Assembly: GCF_900102375.1 (NCBI RefSeq)
Contig: NZ_FNBO01000007.1
Location: 1 to 64,000, forward strand
DNA from: Halorubrum xinjiangense
GTDB lineage: Archaea > Halobacteriota > Halobacteria > Halobacteriales > Haloferacaceae
Length of the DNA stretch: 64,000 bases
Direction: 5' to 3'
How positions within the stretch are numbered: the stretch's first letter is position 1; each line of letters begins with the position of its first letter. This document shows positions 33,361-42,616 of the stretch, piece after piece. Below the pieces are notes generated by a model that did no database searches, was not told the origin of the DNA, and worked only from the letters and a program-made list of their open reading frames with translations. The translations under genes and the position numbers were made by a program.

Positions 33361-33370
33361 CACTTAATCG
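33361..33370 (-). promoter_or_regulatory. TATA-like box of cheY-cheC-cheD
   Basis: CGATTAAGTG on the minus strand, 27-36 nt before the cheY ATG, the spacing expected of a leaderless haloarchaeal promoter. Confidence 0.45.
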
Positions 33371-33426
33371 CTCCCCCGCGGTTCTCAGCGATGAGAACAG
33401 AGCGGGACGCCGGAGGAGACCGAGCC

Positions 33427-35832
33427 TTACACCCAGTGTCCGAGGATGTGGATCGCGCCGACGACGACCGTGCCGACGAGCGTCTCCCGGGTGCCGATCC
33501 CGAAGGGGAGGAAGGTCGTCGGTTCGTCGGTGGGTGGGGTCTGCGAGGGCGGGTTGTTCTCGGAGCCGTTTCCGGACCCGGCGTCGTCAACCGATTCCGT
33601 CCCGTCGGTCGCGTTCGTTTCGGCCGGTTCGGTTCCGTTGTTCGGGCCGTCGCTCGTCGTGGAACTCGTGGAGTTCTCCGCGGAATCGGAGCCGTTGTCG
33701 GTCGTCGACTCTTCCCCTCCGGGGTTCGAATCGGAGACTGAACCGTTCCCGTCGGGCTCGCTCGCTTCCGACGTGCCGTTCCCGTCCGAGTCGATGCGCG
33801 TCACCGCCGGATCGTCCTCGACTATCACGGTCCCGTTGATCCGGTCCCCGTCGATCGCGAGCGTGTACGGATACGTCCCCGGTTCGAGGTCGGCGTCGAC
33901 GCCGTCGAAGGTCTCGTTGCGCGGCGCGTCCGGCCCCACCGTCACATAGCGCTCCTCGACGATCTCGCCGTCGGCGACGTCGAGTGACAGCTTTCGGCGA
34001 TCTTCCACCGCGCCGACGTTTCGGATCGTCGTCGACAGGGAAGACAACGACTCCTCGCGGGTCACCGTGAAGTTCGTCGTCGTGTTCGTCAGGCGCAGGC
34101 GGTGCGGGTCCGCGGCGTCGGCGGTGATGATGACCGTCCGGCTGTCGCGCAGCCCGGAGTCGTCGCGGAGCTCAAACAGGACACGGTCCCCGGGCGGTGC
34201 GCCAGAGAGACCGAGGTCGGCGCTGAAGTTGCCGTCGTCGTCGATTGAGACCGTCGATTCGGACAGCTGCGGTCTATCGCCCCCGTCGTACGTGAACTCG
34301 GCGTTCAGTTCGGTCGCCGGTAGCAGGGTCGTGGTCCCGGTGATCTCGCCGCCGTCGGCGAATAGTTCGCCGTCATCGGTGTGGTGATCGTACTCGATAT
34401 ACCGCTCTTGGATCGAGAACGTCGTCTCGACCGAGACGCCGGCCTCATCTGTGGCGAAGTACGGGAACTGTTCCGGTGTCGAGTCGTCCTCGACCGAGGC
34501 GGCGTCGAACGGCCCGTCGGGGTCGTCCGCGAACCGGTACCGCTCGCCCCGTTCGCCGGCCAGTTCAAACGTGACGCGGTACTCCTCGCCGGGGTCGAGC
34601 CGCTCGCCGATCGCGTTGTCGTCGCTCGTGTCGATCACGAGGTAGAACCGGCCGGCGCTCGGGTCGGCCGACGCGGCCTCGATCTCCTCGGGCGACTCGA
34701 ACAGCACCGTGGCGTCTTCGAGCACCGACGCGTCGATCCGGGTCGGCTCGCGGTTTCGACCGGGGTTAGTGTGTTCGATCCGTAGGTCGATTCCCTCTTC
34801 CTCTGCGAGGAGGTCCCGCAGAACCTCGCCGCTCGCGTTCCCGCCCGCGGTGACGGGTCCGCCGCCGTCGTTCGCGACGTGCGACAGCGCTCCCCAGATC
34901 CCGGCCGCCTCGAAGCCGATCACGAGGCGGTCGCCCTTCGTGACGGCCGAGCGTTCGAGGCTGTCGCTCCGAAGCGAGCTGACGGAGTCGATCGACCCAC
35001 CCGGCATCGTGGTGAACAGGTCGACCTCCTCGCCGAGGTACCGCTCCGACTCGACCACGAGGACGTTCGACCGCGCCGCAGAGGCCGCCGGGGAGACGAC
35101 CCCGTCGCCCGTGACGGTGAAGGTCGGGTCCTCGACGGCCGCGAGCCGGTACCGTTCCGGGGCAAGCGGTCGGGACAGCCCCCCGGCACCGGTCGCGGTA
35201 GAGAGGTCCGAGAGGCCGCCGAAGTTGTCGCCGTTCTCGTCGTTGAAGCTGAGACCCGGGCAGGAGCTGACCGAACAGCTGGTCGCCTCCCCATCGCCCG
35301 AGACGGAGACGTACTCCGCTCCCGTCCCCGCGACGCGGGTGTTGAGCGTCACGTCCATCCGGCTACCGCCGGCAGGATTCAGTCTGATCACGTCGGTGAA
35401 CCCTACCGACGTCCCGGAGTCGCTCAGGCGGTTCCCGCCGACGAGGAGGTAGGTCTCCCCCTCGACGAGGACGGTGAACTCGACGGGGGCGCCGGCGGTC
35501 GTCTCGTATATTTCCCGGCTGAAGGAGGCGTTCGCCTGCGCCGGCGCACCCCCGAGGGCGTCCGCGTCGATCGCCGCCGAAGTCGCGCCGCGATCGAGGC
35601 CCGACGCGTCGCTCGCGGTCGCTCCGTCCGCCGGCACGGCGCCGACCGAGGGAGCGCCAGCAACGAGCAGCGACGCGACGAGCGCGGTACAGAGAACCCA
35701 TGCGACTCGGCGCGCGATTCGACGAGCTTGGCGGCGTCGGTCAGGCTGACCGGGAGCGGTCGCCGTCTCGGTCAACGGCTCGGCGGAGGGCGAGCGGGCG
35801 TTCGTCGGGGATCGCGAGAGTGTCCGTGACAT
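33427..35832 (-). CDS. Large S-layer-like surface glycoprotein
   Basis: An 801-residue protein. After a basic N-terminal region (residues 1-45) comes a signal segment VAWVLCTALVASLLVAGAP, then an N-terminal surface domain beginning ASFSREIYETTAGAPVEF, as in haloarchaeal BGTF/S-layer-like proteins. There are many N-glycosylation sequons (NAS, NTT, NFT, NGT, NSS), a Ser/Thr/Asn/Glu-rich low-complexity region (about residues 690-765) and a hydrophobic C-terminal segment ETLVGTVVVGAIHILG. Two cysteines at about residues 200-206 (SCSVSSC) could form a disulfide. It sits between che and archaellin genes and may be a cell-surface factor, but no function is shown. Confidence 0.83.
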   Translation of the reverse strand: MSRTLSRSPTNARSPSAEPLTETATAPGQPDRRRQARRIARRVAWVLCTALVASLLVAGAPSVGAVPADGATASDASGLDRGATSAAIDADALGGAPAQANASFSREIYETTAGAPVEFTVLVEGETYLLVGGNRLSDSGTSVGFTDVIRLNPAGGSRMDVTLNTRVAGTGAEYVSVSGDGEATSCSVSSCPGLSFNDENGDNFGGLSDLSTATGAGGLSRPLAPERYRLAAVEDPTFTVTGDGVVSPAASAARSNVLVVESERYLGEEVDLFTTMPGGSIDSVSSLRSDSLERSAVTKGDRLVIGFEAAGIWGALSHVANDGGGPVTAGGNASGEVLRDLLAEEEGIDLRIEHTNPGRNREPTRIDASVLEDATVLFESPEEIEAASADPSAGRFYLVIDTSDDNAIGERLDPGEEYRVTFELAGERGERYRFADDPDGPFDAASVEDDSTPEQFPYFATDEAGVSVETTFSIQERYIEYDHHTDDGELFADGGEITGTTTLLPATELNAEFTYDGGDRPQLSESTVSIDDDGNFSADLGLSGAPPGDRVLFELRDDSGLRDSRTVIITADAADPHRLRLTNTTTNFTVTREESLSSLSTTIRNVGAVEDRRKLSLDVADGEIVEERYVTVGPDAPRNETFDGVDADLEPGTYPYTLAIDGDRINGTVIVEDDPAVTRIDSDGNGTSEASEPDGNGSVSDSNPGGEESTTDNGSDSAENSTSSTTSDGPNNGTEPAETNATDGTESVDDAGSGNGSENNPPSQTPPTDEPTTFLPFGIGTRETLVGTVVVGAIHILGHWV

Positions 35833-36048
35833 CGTATGGTCAGCGCGTGGGCCGCCGGTCGGCGGCCCGCGTCGTTCGTCCTCGGCTCCGCGGGTCGACG
35901 ACTAAAGCGTACTCCCCGGATTATCAACGAGGAGAAACGCAGCGCGCGCCGAACCCCCTTGGAGACGTAAATCGGAAGACTCGGGCGGGGTCACCGCCGA
36001 CCCATCTCCCGAAGAATTAAGCCCGACCGGCGTACGCTTTCGATCAGA

Positions 36049-36489
36049 ATGGCATCGTGTCCCCGCTGTGAGGCGTCGATAGACGACGAGGCCCGATACT
36101 GCGCGCAGTGTGGCGCCCCGCAGACGGAGGACGCGGCCCAGGAGTTAGACGAGTACGTCCAGCGACAGGCGGAACAGGTCGCGGGCAGTGGAGGCGGCGG
36201 CAGCGACGGGGGCGGGCCCGACGGGTTCGCGGACATGGCCGATCTCAGCGACCGCGAGCAGCTCTGGCGGCGCGGCTGTTACGTCGTCGGGTACGGAACG
36301 GTCGTCGTCGCGCTCACCCTCGTCCCGGCGGTCGGCGCCTTCCCGCTGATTCTGGCCGGAATCGCGATCCTCCCGCCGATCCGGCGGCTCACCGCCGAGC
36401 CGCTCGGGAGCTCGCTGAAACGTGAAGTGATGGTGGGGCTGTACGCGGTATTCGCGCTGATCGGCGTCGCGCTGCTGTTCCTGTTATAA
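36049..36489 (+). CDS. Zinc-ribbon membrane protein
   Basis: A 146-residue protein with an N-terminal zinc ribbon (CPRC at residues 4-7 and CAQC at 18-21), a Gly/Ser-rich linker and two membrane helices (YVVGYGTVVVALTLVPAVG region, and AVFALIGVALLFLL at the end). The only plus-strand gene in the motility island, flanked by minus-strand genes. Function unknown. An AATTAA-like TATA box lies about 31-40 nt upstream. Confidence 0.8.
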   Translation: MASCPRCEASIDDEARYCAQCGAPQTEDAAQELDEYVQRQAEQVAGSGGGGSDGGGPDGFADMADLSDREQLWRRGCYVVGYGTVVVALTLVPAVGAFPLILAGIAILPPIRRLTAEPLGSSLKREVMVGLYAVFALIGVALLFLL

Positions 36490-36500
36490 TTCTCCTCGGG

Positions 36501-37259
36501 TCAGTCGATCCGGAACCCGCCCGCGTCCTCGGCGGCGCGCACCAAGTCGCCAATGCTATCGCTCGCGGAGAGTCCCTGACTCGCCGCGAACCGTTTTATC
36601 ATCACCGGCGGAATATCCACCGTCGTCTCGGAGGCCGCGAGCAGCAGGCCGATCGCCTCCGGCGTCGGCGAACTCGGGCCGGCGTTCGACGCGAACCAGG
36701 ATATCAGCGTGTCGAACGTCGCCGTCACGTCGTTCGACACCATCCGCTGGCGGGTGGTGTCGCCGTTCGCGTGGAGCGTCGCGTCGATGCCGTAGTCGAA
36801 GCCGTCGCCGTCGAAGGAGGTCGCCAGCCACCGGCTCACCGCCTGCCGGTCGACCGCGTCCGCGCCGGTCGGCGGCTGGCGTCCTCCCGGACTCGATCCG
36901 GCGTCTCCCTGCCCGGCTCCGCGGGCCTGTCCTCGTCCGCCGGCACCGCCTTGCCGGTCGGTTTGTCGCCGATCGCGGTCGCCGACGCCGGGACCGGCCG
37001 CGCTCGCTCGAGGATCGTCGCCCGCGGGTCGGCGCTCGTCCGCGTTCGCTGGCTCCGCGGCGGTGAACCCGGAGGCGTCGTCCGGCGGCCGCTCCCGTCC
37101 GCCGCCTCGCGATCGACCGACATTGGGCCGGCCGTTCGTCCCGACGACGTACCGGCCCTCCTCGATCTCGACGACGTTCTCGTCGTCGGTGAAGTCGAGT
37201 TCGTCGGGGTCGGCCGGCGGCGCGTCGGGGTCGGCGGCCGGTGCGTCGCGGTCGCTCAT
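36501..37259 (-). CDS. Haloarchaeal conserved protein (DUF7500-like), motility-linked by position
   Basis: A 252-residue soluble protein. The N-terminus (ELDFTDDENVVEIEEGRYVVG) is a conserved motif, followed by a long Gly/Arg/Asp-rich disordered region (about residues 50-130) and a C-terminal helical domain with FDTLISWFASN and VMIKRFAASQGLS. I recall a DUF7500-type family with this N-terminus. It lies between the surface glycoprotein and the archaellins on the same strand. Role unknown. Confidence 0.75.
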   Translation of the reverse strand: MSDRDAPAADPDAPPADPDELDFTDDENVVEIEEGRYVVGTNGRPNVGRSRGGGRERPPDDASGFTAAEPANADERRPAGDDPRASAAGPGVGDRDRRQTDRQGGAGGRGQARGAGQGDAGSSPGGRQPPTGADAVDRQAVSRWLATSFDGDGFDYGIDATLHANGDTTRQRMVSNDVTATFDTLISWFASNAGPSSPTPEAIGLLLAASETTVDIPPVMIKRFAASQGLSASDSIGDLVRAAEDAGGFRID

Positions 37260-37342
37260 GGTAACGCCGTGAACGCGCGAGAAAATAGGTGTTCCGGGCG
37301 GATCGGTTCCGCCGAAGCGGTTAGCGGGTGATTCGAGGCTCG

Positions 37343-38326
37343 TTAGAGCCGGACCGCTTCGCCGTCCTTGTTGAACAGGTCAGGTGCGCGGAGTTCGACG
37401 CTCGTCGTCGCACCGGCGGGCGAGACGATGTCGAGCGTGGCACTCTGTCCTTCCCCGAAGGGCCCCGTGTCTGCGAACGCCCCAGCGTCAGGGTTGATCA
37501 GGATCGTGTAGTCGTTCTCTTCATCAAGCACCGGTGTCGACTCGAAACTACCATCAGAGCCAACAGCGAACTCGTTGGCACCGAGTCCGTCAATACTGGC
37601 TACCTCGTTGACTATCTCAAAACTCGATCCACTACCAGAAGCCGCAACTGTCTCGGTGTCCTGAATGAGAGTGTTACCCGAGCCATCCTCGAGAGTGATC
37701 GTGACCTCCTCGCCTTCGGTCAACTGGTCATTGCTGGCTTGTAAGGTGGCGTCACCAGCTGTACCATCGAGGCCGAACTCCGTCCCACCGAGGTTTTCGA
37801 CGCTATCAGTAACTTCCGCAGACTCACCTTCGGTTTCAAATCGAAGGGTTGCGGAGTCACCACTACTGATGTCGTCAATTTCAGTTTCATCAACCGTATC
37901 AACCGTGACAGAAGGAGTAATACCGTCCTCAATGGATTCACTAGTACTCAGTTGCGTGTTTCCACTTCCAGTACTGGAAACGAACACGAGATTCTCTTGC
38001 CCACCAGGACCAACAGCTTGGATCGTCGTTTCGCTCAGATCGATTTGATCGGCACCGGGTGCGCCCGAGACACTCAGACGAATCTCGCTCAGTTCGCCGT
38101 TTGCCTCACTACCAACGATACCGACCTCGCTCGTCACGTCGATCCGTTCGGAGACGAGGTCAGTACTCTCTTCGCCCGTTGCCTCCGCTTGCGTCTGGAG
38201 GAACCCGGCCGTGTTGATCAGGACGCCGGCGGCGATCGCCGCCACCAGCACCATCGCGATGAACACGATGAGCGTCCCGATCCCCACCTGACCGCGCTCC
38301 TCGGGGTTAGTGATGAATTCGAACAT
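37343..38326 (-). CDS. arlA: Archaellin (second, longer copy)
   Basis: A 327-residue archaellin, about 120 residues longer than the upstream one. The N-terminus keeps the class III signal: EERGQ is cut by the prepilin-type peptidase before [20 protein letters not shown], which becomes the filament core helix. The outer part is Thr/Ser/Asp/Glu-rich with an inserted segment (about residues 110-230). Base composition drops in GC beyond the conserved 5' part. The ATG at 38326 is 3 nt after the upstream archaellin stop, so the two are one transcript. Confidence 0.94.
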   Translation of the reverse strand: MFEFITNPEERGQVGIGTLIVFIAMVLVAAIAAGVLINTAGFLQTQAEATGEESTDLVSERIDVTSEVGIVGSEANGELSEIRLSVSGAPGADQIDLSETTIQAVGPGGQENLVFVSSTGSGNTQLSTSESIEDGITPSVTVDTVDETEIDDISSGDSATLRFETEGESAEVTDSVENLGGTEFGLDGTAGDATLQASNDQLTEGEEVTITLEDGSGNTLIQDTETVAASGSGSSFEIVNEVASIDGLGANEFAVGSDGSFESTPVLDEENDYTILINPDAGAFADTGPFGEGQSATLDIVSPAGATTSVELRAPDLFNKDGEAVRL

Positions 38327-38328
38327 TG

Positions 38329-38940
38329 TTACAGCCTCACTGAGTCGCTAACGACGGTGCTTGGCACGCGGATCTCGGTGGTTGTCGTCGCACCGCTCGC
38401 GGTGGTGAACGTTATCGTCATCGAGTCGCCTTCCTCGAGAACGTAGGCGCTGTCACCGGCGTTGTTATCGACATCTGAACTAGTGTCGTCAAGCCCGAGC
38501 GTTACCTGCGCTCGATCACTAGTATCGGTGAAGACGACATTGTTGTCTCCTTTGAACATGTCAATACCAGTTCCATCAGAGTCTGTACTGAGCGTGAACG
38601 TTTCCTGTCCACTTTCCCCGATGAGTTCGACCGAGGTTTCACTCAAGTCGATATTGGACGCACCCGGCGACTGAGCGAGCACGAAGTCCAGTTCAACGAT
38701 CTGACCGTTATCACCTACACTATCGTCGAACGTCCCGGACTGGCTCACGACTTGGAGCCGGTCGCTGACCTGCTGTGTACTCTCTTCGCCCGTTGCTTCC
38801 GCTTGCGTCTGGAGGAACCCGGCCGTGTTGATCAGGACGCCGGCGGCGATCGCCGCCACCAGCACCATCGCGATGAACACGATGAGCGTCCCGATCCCCA
38901 CCTGACCGCGCTCTTCCTCGTCCAGTATGGTTTCGAACAT
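38329..38940 (-). CDS. arlA: Archaellin (first, shorter copy)
   Basis: A 203-residue archaellin with the same N-terminal helix as the downstream copy and the same EERGQVGIG processing site. The outer domain (residues about 55-200) diverges and is Ser/Thr/Asp-rich with SGASN- and TSS-type glycosylation sequons. The longer in-frame extension upstream is AT-rich and not archaellin-like, so the ATG at 38940 is used. It heads the archaellin transcript. Confidence 0.95.
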   Translation of the reverse strand: MFETILDEEERGQVGIGTLIVFIAMVLVAAIAAGVLINTAGFLQTQAEATGEESTQQVSDRLQVVSQSGTFDDSVGDNGQIVELDFVLAQSPGASNIDLSETSVELIGESGQETFTLSTDSDGTGIDMFKGDNNVVFTDTSDRAQVTLGLDDTSSDVDNNAGDSAYVLEEGDSMTITFTTASGATTTTEIRVPSTVVSDSVRL

Positions 38941-39296
38941 TGGTTGTTTGCGTCGGCCCCCGGCCTGCCCGGCGGGCGTTATCGATAGCGTTGGGGATTT
39001 CCTACTTAAGATCACGTTCCCGGTTATCCGAGTTGATAAACATCTCACGTCGTGCGGTTTTCGTGTTTGTTTTAGATATATAATTACAGAATGTATCAAC
39101 TATTCCGGCGTAGCGATATCAGTTCTGGATCTGGCGCGTAACGAGGCGTGCGTTCCTGACGCGGCCGAGCGTCGGGAGCCCGACGACCGAGGTGGCGGTC
39201 AGACAGTCGAGACCAACCGAAGTACCAGCGGTCAGTGGTACCGACACGTTGGAGGGTGACTTCGAAACGAGGACAATCGGGGCCGGAGGAACGGTC
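38941..39296 (-). promoter_or_regulatory. Archaellin upstream region
   Basis: A 356-bp gap with no gene, much more AT-rich than the rest of the window around 39050-39110. GATCTTAAGTAGG on the minus strand (39003-39015) is the best TATA candidate and gives a leader of about 40 nt to the first archaellin. GATATATAATTA at about 39072-39083 is another possible box or an upstream activation element. Confidence 0.45.
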
Positions 39297-39893
39297 TCAG
39301 CGCTCGCGTTCGCGTTCGCGCGCCAGCGAGTCGGTAGATTCGGGCCGAGACCGCGATTCGGCGCGGTCCCCCTGACGGTCGGCCGCAAGGAGTCGGTCGA
39401 GGCGGCGCTCGAACTCCGCGTCGGAGAGTTCTCCCTCGACGTAGCGGTGTTTGAGTCGCTGGATCGGAGTCTGGGGCACCTCGCGGTCGGCACGTTCGTT
39501 CGGCGCGTCGCGCTCCGCGGCGATCCGGTCAGCGAGGTACCCGCCGAGCGCGCCGCTGCCGACGACGTACGCCGCGCTGAACAGCGTGAGCGCGAGGACC
39601 CCGACGGTCGCCGCGGGCGACACCGCGGCGGCGACCCAGACTGCGAAGAGGGTCACCGGCAGCGAGAGCAGCGCGACCAACGCGCCCGTCGCGGCGCCGA
39701 TCTGCGGGCCGCGGGGCGTCTCCGACTCGTCGGTCCAACTCGCCACGCCGGCGCCGACCGCGGGCGCAAGCAGGCCGACGACCGGCAGGACGCTCACGAG
39801 CACCGTGACCCCGGCTCCGACGCCGGCGCGCGCGGCGAGGTCGGAGAGGCGAGCGACCGACGAGGGGCCGCCGCGGCCGTCCGCAGTCGTCAT
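39297..39893 (-). CDS. Membrane protein with C-terminal SHOCT domain
   Basis: About 198 residues with four hydrophobic stretches (LVSVLPVVGLLAPAVGAG, ALVALLSLPVTLFAVWVAA, and two more) and a C-terminal SHOCT motif TPIQRLKHRYVEGELSDAEFERRLD. SHOCT modules mediate oligomerisation and are common on short membrane proteins. The tail is Arg/Glu/Ser-rich. The ATG at 39893 is chosen; an earlier ATG 16 codons upstream cannot be excluded. Confidence 0.77.
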   Translation of the reverse strand: MTTADGRGGPSSVARLSDLAARAGVGAGVTVLVSVLPVVGLLAPAVGAGVASWTDESETPRGPQIGAATGALVALLSLPVTLFAVWVAAAVSPAATVGVLALTLFSAAYVVGSGALGGYLADRIAAERDAPNERADREVPQTPIQRLKHRYVEGELSDAEFERRLDRLLAADRQGDRAESRSRPESTDSLARERERER

Positions 39894-40114
39894 CGTCGGC
39901 GCTCCGAGCGTCGCGGCGGGTCGGTTGGTCGGCGCCGCCACGGGGCCGCCGGCGCGTTCGAACTCACGCCCTCGTCTCGACAGCCGTCTGTCATCGAGAT
40001 CAATATGGGTCGAGAAATCAAAAGTGCGTCGGGGGGGACGTACGCTCAGAGGAATCGGGGTCGGCAGAGTCGACTCAAGGGCGGCTCGGGACGGTCGACT
40101 GGCCGTGATCGGCG

Positions 40115-40453
40115 CTACCGTTCGCGCAGGCGGGACAGCTCCGACTCGGGGATCACGAACTCCCGGGTGCCCGGCTCGTAGACGGCGAGGCTCCCGGCGA
40201 CGAGCGCCATCGACGCCGCCAGCAGCCCGGTGTTGACCAAGAGCAGTGCCTCAGCGTTCCCGAATCCCGTCCGAAAGGCGGCCGCGGGCGTTCCGACCGC
40301 CGCGACGACGACGAGTCCGAAGCCGACCGCCAGGAATGCCATCGCCGTGCGGCCGGACGACCGATACGCCGCGACGGCGAACGCGACGAGCGTCGCGCTC
40401 GCGACGGCCAGCACGGTGGTCGTCATCAGGTACAACCCCTCGATGAGCTCCAT
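40115..40453 (-). CDS. Four-helix membrane protein (DUF7521-like)
   Basis: A 112-residue protein with four hydrophobic segments and a conserved arginine-rich turn (YRSSGRTAMAFLAVGFGL). The C-terminus YEPGTREFVIPESELSR is cytosolic. Divergent from a winged-helix regulator across 186 bp, a pairing I recall as frequent in haloarchaea. Function unknown, perhaps a stress sensor. Confidence 0.78.
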   Translation of the reverse strand: MELIEGLYLMTTTVLAVASATLVAFAVAAYRSSGRTAMAFLAVGFGLVVVAAVGTPAAAFRTGFGNAEALLLVNTGLLAASMALVAGSLAVYEPGTREFVIPESELSRLRER

Positions 40454-40604
40454 ACCCTCCTTGCTCGAACGCCGGTGATAAACCCACGGTGGCGGGTATC
40501 AGCGGCGATAACACGGTGTTCGGGAACGAGGACAGATATCCCGCCGTGATCCCGTCCCGCACGCCGAATCGGACCGTTTGCCGATCGGGACAATCACCGG
40601 TATT

Positions 40605-40612
40605 CTTATAAG
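40605..40612 (+). promoter_or_regulatory. TATA box of the winged-helix regulator gene
   Basis: CTTATAAG lies 28-35 nt before the ATG at 40640, which fits a leaderless transcript. Confidence 0.55.
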
Positions 40613-40639
40613 CCATAAAAATCAATCTCGATAACGTGA

Positions 40640-40978
40640 ATGGTGGGGGACGATCTGATCACCGTACTCGGTAACAAATACAACACGGACATCCTGACGG
40701 CGACGGGCGAGGCGAAGTCGGCGCAGGACCTCAGCGACCAGCTGGACGTCCCGATAGCGACGTGTTACCGGCGGATAAACGAGCTGGAGGAGGCGGACCT
40801 CCTCGAGCTACACGACCGACCGCTCTCGGACGAGCACCGGCGCGTGAAGGTGTACCGCCGGAAGGTCGACGGGGTCGAGGTCGACTTCCGCGACGGACTC
40901 ACGGTCGAGGTCGAGGAGCGGTCGGCGGTGAAGAACCGCCTCGACGACGTCTGGCGCGACCTCTCCTCGCGCGAGTAG
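40640..40978 (+). CDS. Winged helix-turn-helix transcriptional regulator
   Basis: A 112-residue ArsR-like DNA-binding protein. The HTH core is SAQDLSDQLDVPIATCYRRI, with a wing around LSDEHRRVKVYRR. No metal-binding cysteine cluster or sensor domain is visible. Divergent from the four-helix membrane protein, which it may regulate, and itself preceded by a clear TATA box. Convergent with the KaiC-like gene. Confidence 0.87.
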   Translation: MVGDDLITVLGNKYNTDILTATGEAKSAQDLSDQLDVPIATCYRRINELEEADLLELHDRPLSDEHRRVKVYRRKVDGVEVDFRDGLTVEVEERSAVKNRLDDVWRDLSSRE

Positions 40979-40996
40979 TCCGGCGCCCCGTCGACG

Positions 40997-41728
40997 TCAG
41001 AACGACGGCTGGTCGTCGGAGCCGCCCATCATCGAGAAGCCGCCCGCGCGCTCGTGGACGGTGATCCCGCCCTGCCCGATCTCCATCGGGAAGATGTCGG
41101 TGTCGATGTCCTGTTTCCGCATCTTCGCCACCCAGACGTAGCGGTTGACGCCGGAGTCGGTCGGCGTCTGGATGAAGTAGATGTTCCCGTCCGTGAGGAA
41201 GTTCTCCAAGCCGACCTCGGTGTCGGGGAAGACGGCGCCCTGCTCGTTGATGAGCAGGGAGGTGAGCCCGTTCGCCTTGAGGATGTCCGAGAACTTCAGC
41301 AGGTACGTGCGCTTCTCCTGTTCGGCGTCGAAGAAGAGCTGGAACATCGACAGCGAGTCGAGAACGAGGCGGTCGAACTCGCCGTCCTCGACGGTGTCGA
41401 GCAGGCGGTCGACCGCGGTCGAGAAGTCGGTCTCCCGCAGCATCTCGCGTTTGTCCAAGATGACGATGTCGCCGTCGTCGACCATCTCGTCGAACCCCTC
41501 GAAGCCGACGGACTCGGCCGCGCCGCGGATGTCGGCCTCGTCCTCCTCGAAGGAGACGTAGACGCCGCGCTCGCCGTGTTCGGAGACGCCGTGATGGAGG
41601 TACTGGATCCCGAAGATGCTCTTGCCGGTGCCCGGGTTGCCGGAGACGAGGACCGTCGACCGCTGGGTGATCCCGCCGGTGAGGATCGAGTCGAGCCCCT
41701 CGACCCCGGTGGAGACGAGTTCTGACAT
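40997..41728 (-). CDS. KaiC-like RecA-superfamily ATPase
   Basis: A 243-residue single-domain KaiC-type ATPase. Walker A is GNPGTGKS (about residues 30-37), followed by VYVSFEEDEADIR and Walker B DRLVLDSLSMF. Single-domain archaeal KaiC homologues take part in signalling and are not clock proteins by default. A TATATAAAA box at 41753-41761 (read on the minus strand) is about 25-33 nt before the ATG, suggesting a leaderless transcript. The HalX regulator gene is divergent upstream. Confidence 0.88.
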   Translation of the reverse strand: MSELVSTGVEGLDSILTGGITQRSTVLVSGNPGTGKSIFGIQYLHHGVSEHGERGVYVSFEEDEADIRGAAESVGFEGFDEMVDDGDIVILDKREMLRETDFSTAVDRLLDTVEDGEFDRLVLDSLSMFQLFFDAEQEKRTYLLKFSDILKANGLTSLLINEQGAVFPDTEVGLENFLTDGNIYFIQTPTDSGVNRYVWVAKMRKQDIDTDIFPMEIGQGGITVHERAGGFSMMGGSDDQPSF

Positions 41729-41752
41729 TCGTCTCCCCTTTGGCGACCGGAG

Positions 41753-41761
41753 TATATAAAA
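41753..41761 (-). promoter_or_regulatory. TATA box of the KaiC-like gene
   Basis: TTTTATATA on the minus strand lies 25-33 nt before the start codon at 41728. Confidence 0.55.
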
Positions 41762-41872
41762 GACGGTTCAGTACATCGCGCGAACGGACGGCGACAGTTT
41801 TATCTCTCGACACGCCGCCCGTTCGTGTATGCCCGGTGAAGCGTGTCCGGTCGCTCCCGGCGGTGATCGACG

Positions 41873-42436
41873 GTGAGCGACCCGTCGATACTCGTCGTGG
41901 AGGACGAGCCAGACATCGCGGCGCTGTACGCCGGCTTCTTAGAGGAGCGGTACGCGGTCGACGTCGCCGAGACCGCGGCCGAGGCGATCGGCCGGGTCGA
42001 CGCCGCCGTCGACGTGGTGCTCCTCGACCGTCGACTCCCGGACGGGAGCGGCGACGACGTCTTAGAGCACATCCGCGAGGAGGGGTACGACTGCCGCGTG
42101 GCGATGGTCACTGCGGTCGAGCCAGACTTCGACATCATCGATATGGGGTTCGACCTCTACCTCACCAAGCCGGTGAGCCGCACGAAGCTCCTCGCCGCCA
42201 TCGACACCCTCCTGACCCGCAACGAGTACGACGACCTCGTCCAAGAGGCCGCCGCGCTCGCCAGCAAACGCGCCGTGTTGAGCTCCCAGAAGCCGGCCGC
42301 GCAGCGCGAGGGGAACGACGCATATGCCGAGCTGGTCGACCGGCTGGAGGAGTTAGACGCCGACATCGACGATCTCGGCGAGTCGCTGTCGACCGACGAC
42401 TACCGCGCGATGTTCCGCGACCTCGGCGAGGCCTGA
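41873..42436 (+). CDS. HalX-domain response regulator
   Basis: A 187-residue regulator with an N-terminal receiver (Asp10-Asp12 pocket, phospho-acceptor Asp52 in VVLLDRRLPDG, Thr80, Lys99 in YLTKPVS) and a C-terminal HalX helical domain (about residues 115-185, EYDDLVQEAAALASKRAVL and VDRLEELDADIDDLG). HalX is a haloarchaea-specific output module of unknown target. The start is GTG at 41873. Confidence 0.92.
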   Translation: MSDPSILVVEDEPDIAALYAGFLEERYAVDVAETAAEAIGRVDAAVDVVLLDRRLPDGSGDDVLEHIREEGYDCRVAMVTAVEPDFDIIDMGFDLYLTKPVSRTKLLAAIDTLLTRNEYDDLVQEAAALASKRAVLSSQKPAAQREGNDAYAELVDRLEELDADIDDLGESLSTDDYRAMFRDLGEA

Positions 42437-42535
42437 TTCGAGGCCGGCCGCTCGCTGAGGCCGCTCGTAACGCTTGCTCCGGATCCCTTTTGACGCCGCC
42501 ACCGCGGTGAGTGCTCCGTTGACATCGACAACGGT

Positions 42536-42610
42536 GGAGTATCGCCGGGTCGACGACGGCGGAGTATCGCCGGGTCGACGACGGCGGAGTGTCGCTGGGT
42601 TGAGGACGCA
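42536..42610 (+). repeat. Three tandem 25-bp repeats
   Basis: GGAGTATCGCCGGGTCGACG begins units at 42536 and 42561, and a third, diverged unit begins at 42586. The array ends 6 nt before the sulfite-oxidase-like start codon, so it occupies that gene's promoter or leader region. Confidence 0.85.
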
Positions 42611-42616
42611 GTTCAA

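Noticed and set aside
36501-37259. Naming this protein CheF or another motility adaptor
   Set aside because: It sits in the motility island but lacks recognisable CheF features; only the haloarchaeal conserved N-terminus could be read.
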